Assembly (NCBI GenBank): GCA_003428585.1
Contig: QVQC01000075.1
Location: forward strand, 1-63,351
Length of the DNA stretch: 63,351 nt
Reading direction: 5' to 3'
Origin: Nioella halotolerans
GTDB lineage: Bacteria > Pseudomonadota > Alphaproteobacteria > Rhodobacterales > Rhodobacteraceae
In this document: positions 39,421-48,603 of the stretch, piece after piece
Layout of the letters: every line of letters begins with the position of its first letter
Position numbering within the stretch: position 1 is the stretch's first letter
The notes under the pieces: generated by a model
The model's input: only the letters and a program-made list of their open reading frames with translations
Told to the model about the DNA's origin: nothing
The model's database searches: none
Program-made: the position numbers and the translations under genes

Positions 39421-39960
39421 TCACGCCTCACCGGGCTCGCTTTCGCGCTGATGGCGCAGCCAGCGTTCAAGGGCCGGGTTCTCGTCGGCGGCGGTGGACT
39501 GGGCGGTCCCGGTGGCATCCTCGGCCAGTCGGTCCGGGCGCATGCGCGGCAGCCGGCTGCCGTTGGGCGTGCGGAAATAATGCATCTCGCGGGCGCCGAA
39601 ATAGAAGCTGACGATCGCGCCCAGAAGCCACCAAAGCGGCTCGGGCACCTCGTTCAGCCCCACCATCCGCGCAGCGAACGCCTGTGGATCGACCATGGCA
39701 AAGACGAAAAGCCCCATCGTCCCCAGCGCCAGCATCGGGCGCGGGATGCGGTTGATGCCGTTGATCACCCGGTCGAACAGTCCGGGGCGGGCATGCTGGA
39801 ACTCCTCGCCATGGGCGTCGAGCGCGGCGCGCTGCGCGGCCGCTGAAAGCTCCAGCGCGCGGGTCTCGTTGGCGTGGAAGACCTCCGCCACGTCCGAAAC
39901 CGCCCGGCCCGCCGCCGAAACCGTGTTTGCGCCACCCAAGGCGCGAGAAATCAACCCCAT
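39421..39960 (-). CDS. GTA-type holin
   Basis: A 179-residue protein of the 3TM holin family associated with gene transfer agent release. It begins MGLISRALGGANTV, has an amphipathic region, then hydrophobic helices at about 72-92 (PRPMLALGTMGLFVFAMV) and 104-127 (VPEPLWWLLGAIVSFYFGA), and a charged C-tail. Holins let the endolysin cross the inner membrane. The start overlaps the endolysin stop region by 10 bp. In Rhodobacter capsulatus the homologous pair lies outside the main GTA cluster, as here. Confidence 0.88.
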   Translation of the reverse strand: MGLISRALGGANTVSAAGRAVSDVAEVFHANETRALELSAAAQRAALDAHGEEFQHARPGLFDRVINGINRIPRPMLALGTMGLFVFAMVDPQAFAARMVGLNEVPEPLWWLLGAIVSFYFGAREMHYFRTPNGSRLPRMRPDRLAEDATGTAQSTAADENPALERWLRHQRESEPGEA

Positions 39961-40562
39961 GCCGCCACCCTTTCGCGATGTTCCTCGTCGGTCAGATGAT
40001 ACTCGGGCGAGATGAACTCCTCCGCCCGCCGGATCCAGCCGCCCTTGCCGCCGTCACGCCGCGTGGCATAGCGGCGCGAGGCCGGGCGGCGATCGCCGAT
40101 CCGGTAATAGAAATTGCGCCGTGCGATCCCGTAGGCATCGACAAGCTGCTGCCCGGCCCGGTCATGCGCCGCCTGCGCCGCGGCGCGCGTTTCCGGCCCG
40201 ATGATTCCGTCGACGGCGACCGCGAACCCCATGTCGCGCAGCAATCTTTGCAAGATGCGCACGGCCCCCGCGCCGGCATTGACCTGCATGTCGAACACCG
40301 AGGGCTGCAACGGCGCCGGCAGCCCGTCGAGACCGGGGGCACGGTAGTAATGGTCGATGAAGATCTGCACTGCCCGCGCGCGTGGCAACGCCCGCACGTC
40401 GTCCGCATCCACATCCCCGTCCCCATCGAGGTCGAGCCCCAACCGGCGCATGGTGTGGATGGTCACCCCGTGATTGGTCGCGCCCCCGGGGTCGTTGGGG
40501 TCATTGACGTAGCCGCCTTCGCGGTCGACGATGTCATTGGCAATCTGGCGAACCGACAGCAT
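39951..40562 (-). CDS. GTA-type endolysin (glycosyl hydrolase 108 family muramidase)
   Basis: A 203-residue muramidase. The N-terminal catalytic motif IVDREGGYVNDPNDPGGATN has the catalytic Glu at about 15 and matches family GH108. FDMQVNAGAGAVRILQRLL and GIIGPETRAAAQ are the peptidoglycan-binding part. An EF-hand-like loop (DLDGDGDVDADD, about 43-54) is inserted after TNHGVTIHTM. Ribosome site GGGAGGG is 7 nt before the ATG. It pairs with the downstream holin as a lysis cassette for particle release; no phage structural genes are nearby. Confidence 0.9.
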   Translation of the reverse strand: MLSVRQIANDIVDREGGYVNDPNDPGGATNHGVTIHTMRRLGLDLDGDGDVDADDVRALPRARAVQIFIDHYYRAPGLDGLPAPLQPSVFDMQVNAGAGAVRILQRLLRDMGFAVAVDGIIGPETRAAAQAAHDRAGQQLVDAYGIARRNFYYRIGDRRPASRRYATRRDGGKGGWIRRAEEFISPEYHLTDEEHRERVAAWG

Positions 40563-40617
40563 GGTTCAGCCCTCCCATGCTCCGGTTAACGATGGGCATG
40601 AGAAAAGCAGACAAACC

Positions 40618-40632
40618 CTAAGATTTTCCTAA
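40618..40632 (-). promoter_or_regulatory. degenerate CtrA-like site upstream of the endolysin gene
   Basis: On the minus strand the sequence is TTAG-GAAAATC-TTAG, which keeps the exact 7-nt spacing of the CtrA box TTAA-N7-TTAA with one change in each half. It lies 56 bp upstream of the endolysin start. CtrA and CckA affect GTA lysis genes in Rhodobacter. Assignment is tentative. Confidence 0.35.
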
Positions 40633-40653
40633 TGCGCGCCCGATCGCGCCGGA

Positions 40654-41115
40654 TCACTCCTCGTCGACAACCTCGAAAAGGCTCGGCACCGCCGGGCATG
40701 GGGCCAGCCCGTTGCCGACAACGTCCGACAACCGCGTCTGGTGCAAAAAGACGTAGACTTGCGCGCTGAGCCCTTCCCAAAGCCTGTTTGTCATGCTCTG
40801 CGCGCGGCTGCCAGACTGGCCGCCCGAGGCGCCGGCGCCGGTATGCAGGGCGCTGACGGTTTCATCGACCGCGGCGAGCACATCGACCACCCGAATCTCC
40901 GACGCGGGCCGTGCCAGCCGGTATCCCCCGCCCGGTCCGCGCACCGAGTCCACCAGCCCCGCGCGGCGCAGCTTGACGAAAAGCTGTTCGAGGTAGGGCA
41001 GCGAAATGCTCTGCCGCTTGGAGATCGCGGCCAGCGAGGTCAGGTCACCTGTGCCCTGCAATGCCAGATCGGCAAGCGCGACCATCGCGTATCGGCCCTT
41101 CGTGCTCAGTTTCAC
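40654..41115 (-). CDS. iscR: Rrf2-family regulator IscR without the Cys triad
   Basis: A 153-residue winged-helix regulator starting MKLSTKGRYAMVALADLALQ, with the recognition region SISLPYLEQLFVKLRRAGLV and SVRGPGGGYRLAR. In E. coli IscR three Cys at about 92-104 hold a 2Fe-2S cluster; here that stretch reads HTGAGASGGQSGSRAQ and has none. The only cysteine is near the C-terminus (APCPAVPSLF). A single-Cys IscR is also described in Rhodobacter sphaeroides. It senses Fe-S or iron status. Unusually, no suf or isc genes are beside it in this window. Confidence 0.9.
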   Translation of the reverse strand: MKLSTKGRYAMVALADLALQGTGDLTSLAAISKRQSISLPYLEQLFVKLRRAGLVDSVRGPGGGYRLARPASEIRVVDVLAAVDETVSALHTGAGASGGQSGSRAQSMTNRLWEGLSAQVYVFLHQTRLSDVVGNGLAPCPAVPSLFEVVDEE

Positions 41116-41315
41116 TGGATTTTCTCCCCCTTGCGGCGCTCAACCCCGTAGCGAACATTGACCTTTCAAACAAGGACGCTTAACTGCGGTCCACCTGTCG
41201 CGCATGAACGCCTCAGGCCCGGAGAAACAGCTTACGAAGCGCCGCGCAGCACCGTCAACCGGACCCTGCCGCGCCCCCGGCGCCCCGCAGAGCGAATAAT
41301 GACGAAGGAGTTGCG

Positions 41316-41969
41316 ATGCCCGAGGTGATTTTCCCTGGACCGGAGGGCCGACTGGAAGGCCGTTACCACCCGCAAAAGGCCAAGGACGCCCCGATCGCCA
41401 TCATCCTGCACCCGCATCCGCAATTCGGCGGCACGATGAACAACCGGGTGGTCTACAACCTGCATTACGCGTTCCACAATATCGGCTTTACCGTGCTGCG
41501 CTTCAACTTCCGCGGCGTCGGGCGCAGCCAGGGCGAATATGACCAGGGGATCGGCGAGCTGAGCGATGCCGCCTCTGCACTCGATTACCTGCAGGCGCAG
41601 AACCAGAACGCGAAACATTGCTGGGTGGCCGGGTTCAGCTTTGGCGCGTGGATCGGCATGCAGCTTCTGATGCGGCGGCCCGACATTACCGGGTTCATCT
41701 CGGTCAGCCCGCCCGCCAACATGTATGATTTCAGCTTTCTCGCGCCCTGCCCGTCCTCCGGCCTGATCATCAATGGCGGCGCCGACCGGATCGCAAAGCC
41801 GCAGGATACGCGCATCCTCGTCGACAAGCTGCACGAACAGCACGGCATCACCATCACCCACGAGGAAATGGACGGCGCGGGCCATTTCTTCGAGGACCCC
41901 TACATGGAGCCGATGATCGAAACCGTGCAGGCCTACGTCAAACGCCGCCTGACCGAAGGCACACGCTGA
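41316..41969 (+). CDS. alpha/beta hydrolase
   Basis: A 217-residue cytoplasmic hydrolase with the nucleophile elbow GFSFGAW (Ser at about 107), an oxyanion-side HPHPQFGGTMNN, FRGVGRSQGEYD, an acid in NGGADRIAKP and the late catalytic His in GAGHFFED. It belongs to the short hydrolases (YghX/COG2945-like) commonly found beside iscR in Rhodobacteraceae. Substrate unknown. Ribosome site AAGGAG lies 6 nt upstream. It is divergent from iscR and coupled to the next small gene through TGATG. Confidence 0.88.
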   Translation: MPEVIFPGPEGRLEGRYHPQKAKDAPIAIILHPHPQFGGTMNNRVVYNLHYAFHNIGFTVLRFNFRGVGRSQGEYDQGIGELSDAASALDYLQAQNQNAKHCWVAGFSFGAWIGMQLLMRRPDITGFISVSPPANMYDFSFLAPCPSSGLIINGGADRIAKPQDTRILVDKLHEQHGITITHEEMDGAGHFFEDPYMEPMIETVQAYVKRRLTEGTR

Positions 41970-42211
41970 TGTCCGGCGGCAGCGATTTCATAACCGAGTT
42001 GGCAGACCGGTTGGCGCAGGATGCCCTCGCCGCGGAAGAAGAGTTCGACGATGACCGCCTGATCGAACAATTGTCCACCACGGTTGGCGCCGCCTCGATG
42101 ACCCTGCAAGAGGCCTTCATGACCTCAGTCCGTATCCGGCGCGCCGAGAAACGCGGCCGGATCTGGCTGGATCAGCGCATCGCCAAGGCGCGCAAGGCGT
42201 CATCGCCATAA
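41969..42211 (+). CDS. small conserved hypothetical protein
   Basis: An 80-residue soluble helical protein with an acidic first half (ALAAEEEFDDDRLIEQL) and a basic second half (VRIRRAEKRGRIWLDQRIAK). No domain is recognised. The ATG overlaps the hydrolase stop, so it is translationally coupled to it. A purine-rich site in the end of the hydrolase gene supports initiation. Function unknown. Confidence 0.72.
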   Translation: MSGGSDFITELADRLAQDALAAEEEFDDDRLIEQLSTTVGAASMTLQEAFMTSVRIRRAEKRGRIWLDQRIAKARKASSP

Positions 42212-42224
42212 TAACGCTGCCAGT

Positions 42225-42251
42225 CGGAGAATTTTCGTCGAGAATTCTCCG
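42225..42251. terminator. inverted repeat after the iscR-linked hydrolase operon
   Basis: CGGAGAATT and AATTCTCCG form a perfect 9-bp stem with a 9-nt spacer, 14 bp after the small hypothetical gene and about 108 bp before icd. It could be a terminator for the upstream operon or an icd leader element; no strong T-run follows. Confidence 0.45.
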
Positions 42252-42358
42252 TCCCGGTCGCAGCATCTCGTATCGTATACATTTGCATACCTTGCTTCCG
42301 CCGGAGGCTGTTTTCCGGTATGCTGCGCGCAACGATTCCCCCGTTCCAGAGGTTCCCG

Positions 42359-43573
42359 ATGACCAAGATCAAAGTGGAAAATCCCATCGTCGAGATGGAT
42401 GGTGACGAGATGACCCGCATCATCTGGGCCTTCATCAAGGACAAGCTGATCCTGCCCTATCTCGATATCGACCTGCTCTACTACGATCTCGGGATCGAGG
42501 AACGCGACCGCACCGATGACCGGGTCACTGTCGAGGCCGCCGAGAAGACGAAAGAGGTCGGCGTCGCCGTCAAGTGCGCCACCATCACCCCCGATGAACA
42601 GCGGGTCGAAGAATTCGGGCTGAAGCGCATGTATCGCAGCCCCAACGGCACGATCCGTAACATCCTGGGCGGTGTCGTCTTCCGCAAGCCGATCATCTGC
42701 CGCAACGTGCCACGCCTCGTTCCGGGCTGGACCCGGCCCATCGTGGTCGGTCGCCACGCTTTCGGCGACCAGTATCGCGCCACCGATTTCCGCTTCCCGG
42801 GGCCCGGCAAGATCACCATCAAGTTCGAGGGCGAAGACGGCAACGTGATCGAACGCGAAGTGTTCGACGCGCCCTCCGCCGGGGTCACCATGGCGATGTA
42901 CAACCTCGACGACTCGATCCGCGATTTCGCCCGCGCCTCCTTCAACTACGGGCTGGACCTTGGCTGGCCGGTCTACCTGTCCACCAAGAACACCATTCTC
43001 AAGGCCTATGACGGCCGCTTCAAGGATCTGTTCCAGGAAGTGTTCGAGGCGGAATTCGAGGCGAAGTTCACCGCTGCCGGCATCGAGTACCAGCACCGCC
43101 TGATCGACGACATGGTGGCCTGCGCGCTGAAATGGAACGGCGGCTTCGTCTGGGCCTGCAAGAACTACGATGGCGACGTGCAGTCCGACACCGTGGCGCA
43201 GGGCTTCGGTAGCCTGGGCATGATGACCTCGCAACTACTGACGCCGGACGGCAAGATCATGGAAGCCGAGGCCGCGCATGGCACCGTCACCCGCCATTAC
43301 CGACAGCATCAGGCCGGGCAGCAGACCTCGACCAACTCCATCGCCTCGATCTACGCTTGGACCGGGGCGTTGAAGCACCGCGCCAAGCTCGACGGCAACG
43401 ACGCGCTGACCCATTTCGCCGAAACGCTGGAAAAGGTCATCGTCGACACGGTGGAATCGGGCCACATGACCAAGGATCTGGCGCTGCTGGTCGGTCCCGA
43501 TCAGGGGTGGCACACGACGATCGGCTTTCTCGAAAAGATCGACGAGAACCTGAACGCGGCGCTGTCTGGCTGA
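42359..43573 (+). CDS. icd: NADP-dependent isocitrate dehydrogenase
   Basis: A 404-residue homodimeric enzyme of the eukaryote-like type II subfamily: [29 protein letters not shown] [13 protein letters not shown], the substrate arginines, the metal-binding [19 protein letters not shown] and the NADP region [18 protein letters not shown]. It oxidises isocitrate to 2-oxoglutarate, the carbon skeleton for nitrogen assimilation. ATG 42359 has AGAGG upstream; an earlier in-frame start at 42320 is not conserved. A strong bidirectional hairpin follows. Confidence 0.96.
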   Translation: MTKIKVENPIVEMDGDEMTRIIWAFIKDKLILPYLDIDLLYYDLGIEERDRTDDRVTVEAAEKTKEVGVAVKCATITPDEQRVEEFGLKRMYRSPNGTIRNILGGVVFRKPIICRNVPRLVPGWTRPIVVGRHAFGDQYRATDFRFPGPGKITIKFEGEDGNVIEREVFDAPSAGVTMAMYNLDDSIRDFARASFNYGLDLGWPVYLSTKNTILKAYDGRFKDLFQEVFEAEFEAKFTAAGIEYQHRLIDDMVACALKWNGGFVWACKNYDGDVQSDTVAQGFGSLGMMTSQLLTPDGKIMEAEAAHGTVTRHYRQHQAGQQTSTNSIASIYAWTGALKHRAKLDGNDALTHFAETLEKVIVDTVESGHMTKDLALLVGPDQGWHTTIGFLEKIDENLNAALSG

Positions 43574-43596
43574 CCGCGCGCCGCGGGCGAACCCTA

Positions 43597-43635
43597 CCGT
43601 ATCCGCTCCCGCCAACCGGCGGGGGGCGGATACGG
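43597..43635. terminator. bidirectional terminator hairpin between icd and DUF1330 gene
   Basis: CCGTATCCGC (43597-43606) pairs with GCGGATACGG (43626-43635). An inner CCCGCC/GGCGGG stem closes around AACC, giving a long stable hairpin exactly between two convergent genes. Confidence 0.75.
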
Positions 43636-43642
43636 GTCAGCC

Positions 43643-43933
43643 TTATTCGTATTCCTCGACCAGCACGAGGTCGCGGTCCGACGCGCCCTTCGCATGGCTC
43701 AGCGCCTCCTGGTAGCGCGCTGATTCATAACAGGCATTCGCCGCCTCCAGCGAGGGGAACCGCGCCACCACGTTGCGCGGGTGATCGCGCCCCTCCTTCT
43801 GGATGTGTTTGCCGCCCCGGGCAAGGAACACGCCGCCATGTTCGGCGATCGCCTCGGTCGCGATCGCCGCGTATTTCGCATAGGCCGCCTCGTCGGTGAC
43901 CGTCACATGTGCAATCCAGAGCGCAGATGGCAT
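43643..43933 (-). CDS. DUF1330 family protein
   Basis: A 96-residue dimeric alpha+beta barrel-type protein: ALWIAHVTVTDEAAYAKYAA, GGVFLARGG, NVVARFPSLEAANACYES and YQEAL, the standard DUF1330 pattern. Function in the family is not established. It lies 3 bp after the alaS stop on the same strand, so it is probably expressed with alaS. Confidence 0.92.
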   Translation of the reverse strand: MPSALWIAHVTVTDEAAYAKYAAIATEAIAEHGGVFLARGGKHIQKEGRDHPRNVVARFPSLEAANACYESARYQEALSHAKGASDRDLVLVEEYE

Positions 43934-43936
43934 CGT

Positions 43937-46612
43937 TCAAACTCCCTTCAATAGGTCTTCTGCCGCGGCAATGGCCCGCTCGGCCCCGCCGATATCCTTG
44001 CCGCCGCCCTGCGCCATGTCCGGCCGGCCGCCGCCGCCCTTGCCACCCAGTTCGACGACCGCCGCCTTCAGCAGGTCGACCGCCGAAAGGCGGTCCGTCA
44101 GGTCGTCGCTGACCCCCGCCGCGACGGCCACCTTGCCACCGGCCTCGGCCATCAACAAGACCGCCGCGCTCGCGCCCATGCGCGCCTTGTGCTCGTCTAT
44201 GAGGCCGGGCAAGTCCTTGCCCGTCACCCCGTCGAGCACCTGCGCGCAGAAGGCGATGCCATTCACCTCGCGGTCACTCGTTGCCGCGCCGCTGTTGCCG
44301 GCCATCGCCAGTTGCTTGCGCAGCTGCGTCACCTCGTTTTCCAGCGCGCGGCGTTCCGTCAGGAGCGCCTGAACCCGGTCCGCCGCCTCGGCGGGCTGTG
44401 CCTTCAGCGCGCTTGCCACCTGTGACAACCGGTGATCCTGCGCCGAAAGGTGGTCGAAGGCCGCGGCCCCGGTCAGCGCCTCGACCCGCCGCACCCCGGC
44501 GCTGGAGGCACTGTCGCCCAGCATCACGAAGACGCCGATATCGCCCGTCCGCTGCACATGGGTGCCGCCGCACAGCTCGATCGAATAGGTCCGGCCATCC
44601 GTCCCCTTGCCCGATCCGGGCAAGGCACCCATGGACACGACCCGCACCTCGTCACCGTATTTCTCGCCAAAGAGCGCTTGCGCCCCCAGATCGCGCGCCG
44701 CGTCGGGCGTCATGACGCGCGTTTCCACCGGCGCGTTCTGGCGGATAAAGGCATTTACTTCCGCCTCGACCGCGCGGATTTCCTCAAGGCTGAGCCCCTT
44801 GGAATGGCTGAAATCGAATCGCAGCCGGTCGGGCGCGTTCAAGCTGCCCCTTTGCGCAACATGGTCGCCGAGCGCGCGGCGCAGCGCCTCGTGCAGCAGG
44901 TGCGTCGCCGAATGGTTGGCACGAATCCTGGCGCGGCGGGCGTGGTCGACTTCCATTTCAACAGGCTCGGCCTTGGTCAGGCGGCCGCTTTCGACCGTTA
45001 CCTTGTGGGCGATGACGCGGCTATCGGCGAATTTTCGGGTATCCTCGACAAGCGCCACTTCGTCACGGTCCGCGATGCGCCGGATCACCCCGGTATCACC
45101 GACCTGCCCGCCCGCCTCGCCGTAGAACGGCGTCTGGTTGGCCACGATCCAGCCTTGCTGACCGGCGTCGAGCCTGTCCACCTCGGCCCCGTCCAGGATC
45201 AACGCCAGCACCTGCCCCTCGGCCTTCTCGGTGTCGTAGCCGAGGAAATCGGTCGCCCCGAAACTGTCGGCGATGTCGAACCAGACGGCGTGATCCGCCG
45301 CCGCGCCAGAGCCCGACCACGCGGCGCGCGCCTTGGCCTTCTGTTCGGCCATCGCCGCCTCGAACCCTTCGGTATCGACCATGCGCCCCTTTTCGCGCAG
45401 CGCATCCTGCGTCAGGTCGAGCGGGAAGCCAAAGGTATCATAGAGCTTGAACGCCGTGCGCCCCGGCAGGTCGGCATCTTCTGGCAGATCCGACAATTCC
45501 TCGTCCAGCAGCTTCAAACCGCGATCGAGCGTCTGGCGGAACCGGGTTTCCTCGAGGCTCAGGGTTTCCTCGATCAGCGCCTGCGCGCGGGTCAGTTCCG
45601 GGTAATGCTGGCCCATCTGGCTGACCAGCGAGGGCACCAGCCGATGCATCACCGGATCACGCGCCCCCAGAAGCGCGCCGTGGCGCATCGCCCGGCGCAT
45701 GATCCGGCGCAGCACGTAACCGCGCCCCTCGTTCGAGGGCATCACGCCATCGGCAATCAGGAACGCGGTGGACCGCAGGTGATCCGCGATCACCCGGTGA
45801 TGCACGTTCCGGTCGCCGTAGGGATCGACGCCGGTGGCCTGGGCCGAGGCCTCGATCAGCGTCTTGAACAGGTCGGTATCATAATTGTCATGGCTACCCT
45901 GCAGCAGCGCACCGATCCGTTCCAGACCCATGCCGGTGTCGATCGACTGCATGTCGAGCGCGCGCATGGAGCCGTCCTCGAACTGCTCGTTCTGCATGAA
46001 GACGATGTTCCATATCTCGATGAACCGGTCGCCGTCCTCATCCGGGCTGCCCGGCGGGCCACCCCAGATGTGATCACCATGATCATAGAAGATCTCGGTG
46101 CAGGGGCCGCAGGGACCGGTCGGGCCCATCTGCCAGAAATTGTCGGAGGTCGCGATCCGGATGATCCGGTCCTCGGGTACACCGACCTTCTTCCAGATTT
46201 CGAACGCCTCGTCGTCGGTATGGTAGATCGTGGTGTAGAGCTTGTCCTTCGGAATACCGAATTCGGCCGTGATCAACTCCCACGCGAAGGGGATCGCCTC
46301 GGCCTTGAAGTAGTCTCCGAAGCTGAAATTGCCCAGCATCTCGAAGAAGGTGTGATGGCGCGCGGTATAGCCAACATTGTCGAGGTCATTGTGTTTACCG
46401 CCCGCGCGCACGCATTTCTGCGCGGTGGCCGCGCGGCTGTAGCCGCGATGCTCGACCCCGGTGAACAGGTTCTTGAACTGCACCATGCCGGAATTGGTAA
46501 ACATCAAGGTCGGGTCGTTGCGCGGCACAAGCGGTGAACTTGGCACGACTTCATGCCCGTTGCGCTTGAAATACCCCAAGAAAGTGGAGCGGATATCGTT
46601 CAGGCTGGCCAT
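43937..46612 (-). CDS. alaS: alanyl-tRNA synthetase
   Basis: An 891-residue class II synthetase. Catalytic core: [40 protein letters not shown] and [20 protein letters not shown]. The editing domain has the zinc-binding HxxxH in [15 protein letters not shown] and the later Cys/His in [10 protein letters not shown]-Ala domain follows with [10 protein letters not shown]. Length is typical. An in-frame extension to 46702 exists but is unlike the family; the ATG at 46612 is preceded by GGAAAGGGG. Confidence 0.97.
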   Translation of the reverse strand: MASLNDIRSTFLGYFKRNGHEVVPSSPLVPRNDPTLMFTNSGMVQFKNLFTGVEHRGYSRAATAQKCVRAGGKHNDLDNVGYTARHHTFFEMLGNFSFGDYFKAEAIPFAWELITAEFGIPKDKLYTTIYHTDDEAFEIWKKVGVPEDRIIRIATSDNFWQMGPTGPCGPCTEIFYDHGDHIWGGPPGSPDEDGDRFIEIWNIVFMQNEQFEDGSMRALDMQSIDTGMGLERIGALLQGSHDNYDTDLFKTLIEASAQATGVDPYGDRNVHHRVIADHLRSTAFLIADGVMPSNEGRGYVLRRIMRRAMRHGALLGARDPVMHRLVPSLVSQMGQHYPELTRAQALIEETLSLEETRFRQTLDRGLKLLDEELSDLPEDADLPGRTAFKLYDTFGFPLDLTQDALREKGRMVDTEGFEAAMAEQKAKARAAWSGSGAAADHAVWFDIADSFGATDFLGYDTEKAEGQVLALILDGAEVDRLDAGQQGWIVANQTPFYGEAGGQVGDTGVIRRIADRDEVALVEDTRKFADSRVIAHKVTVESGRLTKAEPVEMEVDHARRARIRANHSATHLLHEALRRALGDHVAQRGSLNAPDRLRFDFSHSKGLSLEEIRAVEAEVNAFIRQNAPVETRVMTPDAARDLGAQALFGEKYGDEVRVVSMGALPGSGKGTDGRTYSIELCGGTHVQRTGDIGVFVMLGDSASSAGVRRVEALTGAAAFDHLSAQDHRLSQVASALKAQPAEAADRVQALLTERRALENEVTQLRKQLAMAGNSGAATSDREVNGIAFCAQVLDGVTGKDLPGLIDEHKARMGASAAVLLMAEAGGKVAVAAGVSDDLTDRLSAVDLLKAAVVELGGKGGGGRPDMAQGGGKDIGGAERAIAAAEDLLKGV

Positions 46613-46762
46613 CTTGGCGGGGCCCCTTTCCGTCAGGCGGTTGGCAGGTCCGTCGCGGTTTAAACCCGCTCCGTCGCGCTGTCCACCGGGCAAACCGCGC
46701 AATACAGGATGGGCGGCGCTGTCCGCGTCGCCGCCCCGTGCCAGCCCGCCATTCCGTCGCCT

Positions 46763-47830
46763 CTATTCCTCCACCATGCTATCGTCATCGCGGCTCATCT
46801 CGAAGTCGAGCCCGTGCGCGGCGCGGATCTTGTCCTCGATCTCCGTCGCCACCCGCTTATTGTCCTGCAGAAAGCTCTTTGCATTGGCCCGCCCCTGACC
46901 GATGCGTTCGTCGCCGTAGGAAAACCAGCTGCCCGATTTCTCCACGACGCCGGCCTTGACCCCCAGATCGAGCAACTCGCCGGTTTTGGAGATCCCGTCG
47001 CCATACATGATGTCGAACTCGACCTCCTTGAACGGCGGCGCGACCTTGTTCTTGACCACCTTGACGCGGGTCGCGTTGCCGACCACCTCGTCACGATCCT
47101 TGACCGAGCCGATGCGACGGATATCAAGGCGCACCGAGCTGTAGAACTTCAGCGCATTGCCGCCGGTCGTGGTTTCAGGGGAGCCGAACATGACGCCGAT
47201 CTTCATCCGGATCTGGTTGATGAAGATCACCATGCAGTTCGATCGCGAGATGGAGCCGGTCAGCTTGCGCATTGCCTGGCTCATCAGCCGGGCCTGCACG
47301 CCGACCGAACTGTCGCCCATGTCGCCTTCCAGTTCCGATTTCGGGGTCAACGCGGCGACCGAGTCGACAACGACCATGCTGACCGCGCCAGAGCGCACCA
47401 GCGTGTCGGTAATTTCGAGCGCCTGTTCACCCGTGTCGGGCTGGCTGATCAACAATTCATCGAGATCGACACCGAGCCGCTTGGCATATTGCGGATCGAG
47501 CGCGTGCTCGGCATCCACGAAAGCGCAGACACCACCAGTTTTCTGCTCCTCCGCAACGCAATGCAGCGTCAGCGTCGTCTTGCCGGAGCTTTCCGGGCCA
47601 TAGATCTCGATGATCCGTCCCTTGGGCAGCCCGCCGATGCCGAGGGCGATATCGAGCCCGAGCGACCCGGTCGACGTCGATTCGATATCCTTGACGGGGT
47701 TGTCGCCGCCAAGCTTCATGATGGAGCCCTTGCCGAACTGGCGTTCGATCTGGGCAAGCGCACTATCGAGCGCCTTTTGCTTGTTTTCAGACTTACGGTC
47801 GGTCATGTCGAGAAGGTTTGCCACTGCCAT
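46763..47830 (-). CDS. recA: recombinase RecA
   Basis: A 355-residue recombinase for homologous recombination and SOS induction. Walker [10 protein letters not shown], the L1/L2 regions with [20 protein letters not shown] and [16 protein letters not shown], and a short acidic C-tail are all present. AAGGAG lies 8 nt before the ATG. The upstream DNA has a LexA box, so it is SOS controlled. It is 150 bp from alaS and shares its strand. Confidence 0.98.
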   Translation of the reverse strand: MAVANLLDMTDRKSENKQKALDSALAQIERQFGKGSIMKLGGDNPVKDIESTSTGSLGLDIALGIGGLPKGRIIEIYGPESSGKTTLTLHCVAEEQKTGGVCAFVDAEHALDPQYAKRLGVDLDELLISQPDTGEQALEITDTLVRSGAVSMVVVDSVAALTPKSELEGDMGDSSVGVQARLMSQAMRKLTGSISRSNCMVIFINQIRMKIGVMFGSPETTTGGNALKFYSSVRLDIRRIGSVKDRDEVVGNATRVKVVKNKVAPPFKEVEFDIMYGDGISKTGELLDLGVKAGVVEKSGSWFSYGDERIGQGRANAKSFLQDNKRVATEIEDKIRAAHGLDFEMSRDDDSMVEE

Positions 47831-47880
47831 GTTTCGGGCTCCTTATTTCATACCGCGCGTGCCGCGGCAATGATGCTCAT

Positions 47881-47895
47881 GTTCGCCTCTTGTTC
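47881..47895. promoter_or_regulatory. LexA (SOS) box upstream of recA
   Basis: GTTC-GCCTCTT-GTTC is an exact GTTC-N7-GTTC alphaproteobacterial LexA site, 51-65 bp upstream of the recA start. On the recA strand it reads GAAC-N7-GAAC. A TTGACC -35 element lies at 47911-47916, so the box overlaps the expected -10 region and repression is plausible. Confidence 0.85.
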
Positions 47896-48003
47896 TCAAG
47901 GTCTTTGTGAGGTCAAAAGTAGAACATTTCAAGTAAAATCTTGTGGAGGAGAGTGTTTTGGGAGAAGGGTTAAGGAAGGGTTTAACCGGGGGATTTTGCC
48001 GCG

Positions 48004-48600
48004 ATGCTGGTGTTCTGGAAGCAAAAAATCGTACTGCTCGCGGTTCCAAAAACCGGGACGACCGCGCTGGAACAGGCCTTGCTTCCACATGCCAGTGCCG
48101 CGATTCTCGACCCCCCCGGGCAGAAACACGTCTCTGCCACGGGCTATCGCAACCGCTTGTCGAAGTTCTTCGAACAGCGCGGAAAGCGCCCGATGGAGCT
48201 TGTCGCGGTGATGCGCGACCCTGTCGACTGGCTGGGAAGCTGGTACCGGTACAGGTCTCGCCCGCAGCTCGATGGCAAGGCCAATTCGACGCGCGGCATG
48301 AGCTTCGACACTTTCGTCGATGCCTGGCTCAGCGCGGATCAGCCCGGTTTCGCGCAGGTCGGGTCGCAGGCGAACTTCCTTTGCGATGACGCGGGACGGG
48401 TCGCTGTGGATCGCCTCTTCCGCCATGACCGCATGGGGGAACTTGTCGCGTTCCTTGAAAACCGACTCGACGCGGCACTCGAGCTGCCACGCAGCAATGT
48501 CTCTCCACCGGGGCCGACGGACCTCTCGGACGAGATGCGCGGGCGGCTGCATCGCGAGGCCGAGGCAGAGTTCACCCTGTGGGAAAGCCTGCCCGAATGA
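48004..48600 (+). CDS. sulfotransferase-family protein
   Basis: A 198-residue protein starting MLVFWKQKIVLLAVPKTGTT. The PKTGTT segment is the 5'-phosphosulfate loop that binds PAPS. AVMRDPVDWLGSWYRY is the 3'-phosphate-binding region with its Arg/Asp and Ser. It is short for the family (usually 250-300) but keeps both PAPS motifs. The acceptor is unknown. It lies on the opposite strand between recA and cckA, whose gene order is otherwise conserved, so it was probably inserted there. Its stop is 3 bp from the cckA stop. Confidence 0.82.
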   Translation: MLVFWKQKIVLLAVPKTGTTALEQALLPHASAAILDPPGQKHVSATGYRNRLSKFFEQRGKRPMELVAVMRDPVDWLGSWYRYRSRPQLDGKANSTRGMSFDTFVDAWLSADQPGFAQVGSQANFLCDDAGRVAVDRLFRHDRMGELVAFLENRLDAALELPRSNVSPPGPTDLSDEMRGRLHREAEAEFTLWESLPE

Positions 48601-48603
48601 TCC

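Noticed and set aside
36804..39518. 904-residue minus-strand open frame opposite the dimethylglycine dehydrogenase-like gene
   Set aside because: It has no recognisable motif or sensible start, and the plus strand shows complete FAD and GcvT signatures over the same region.
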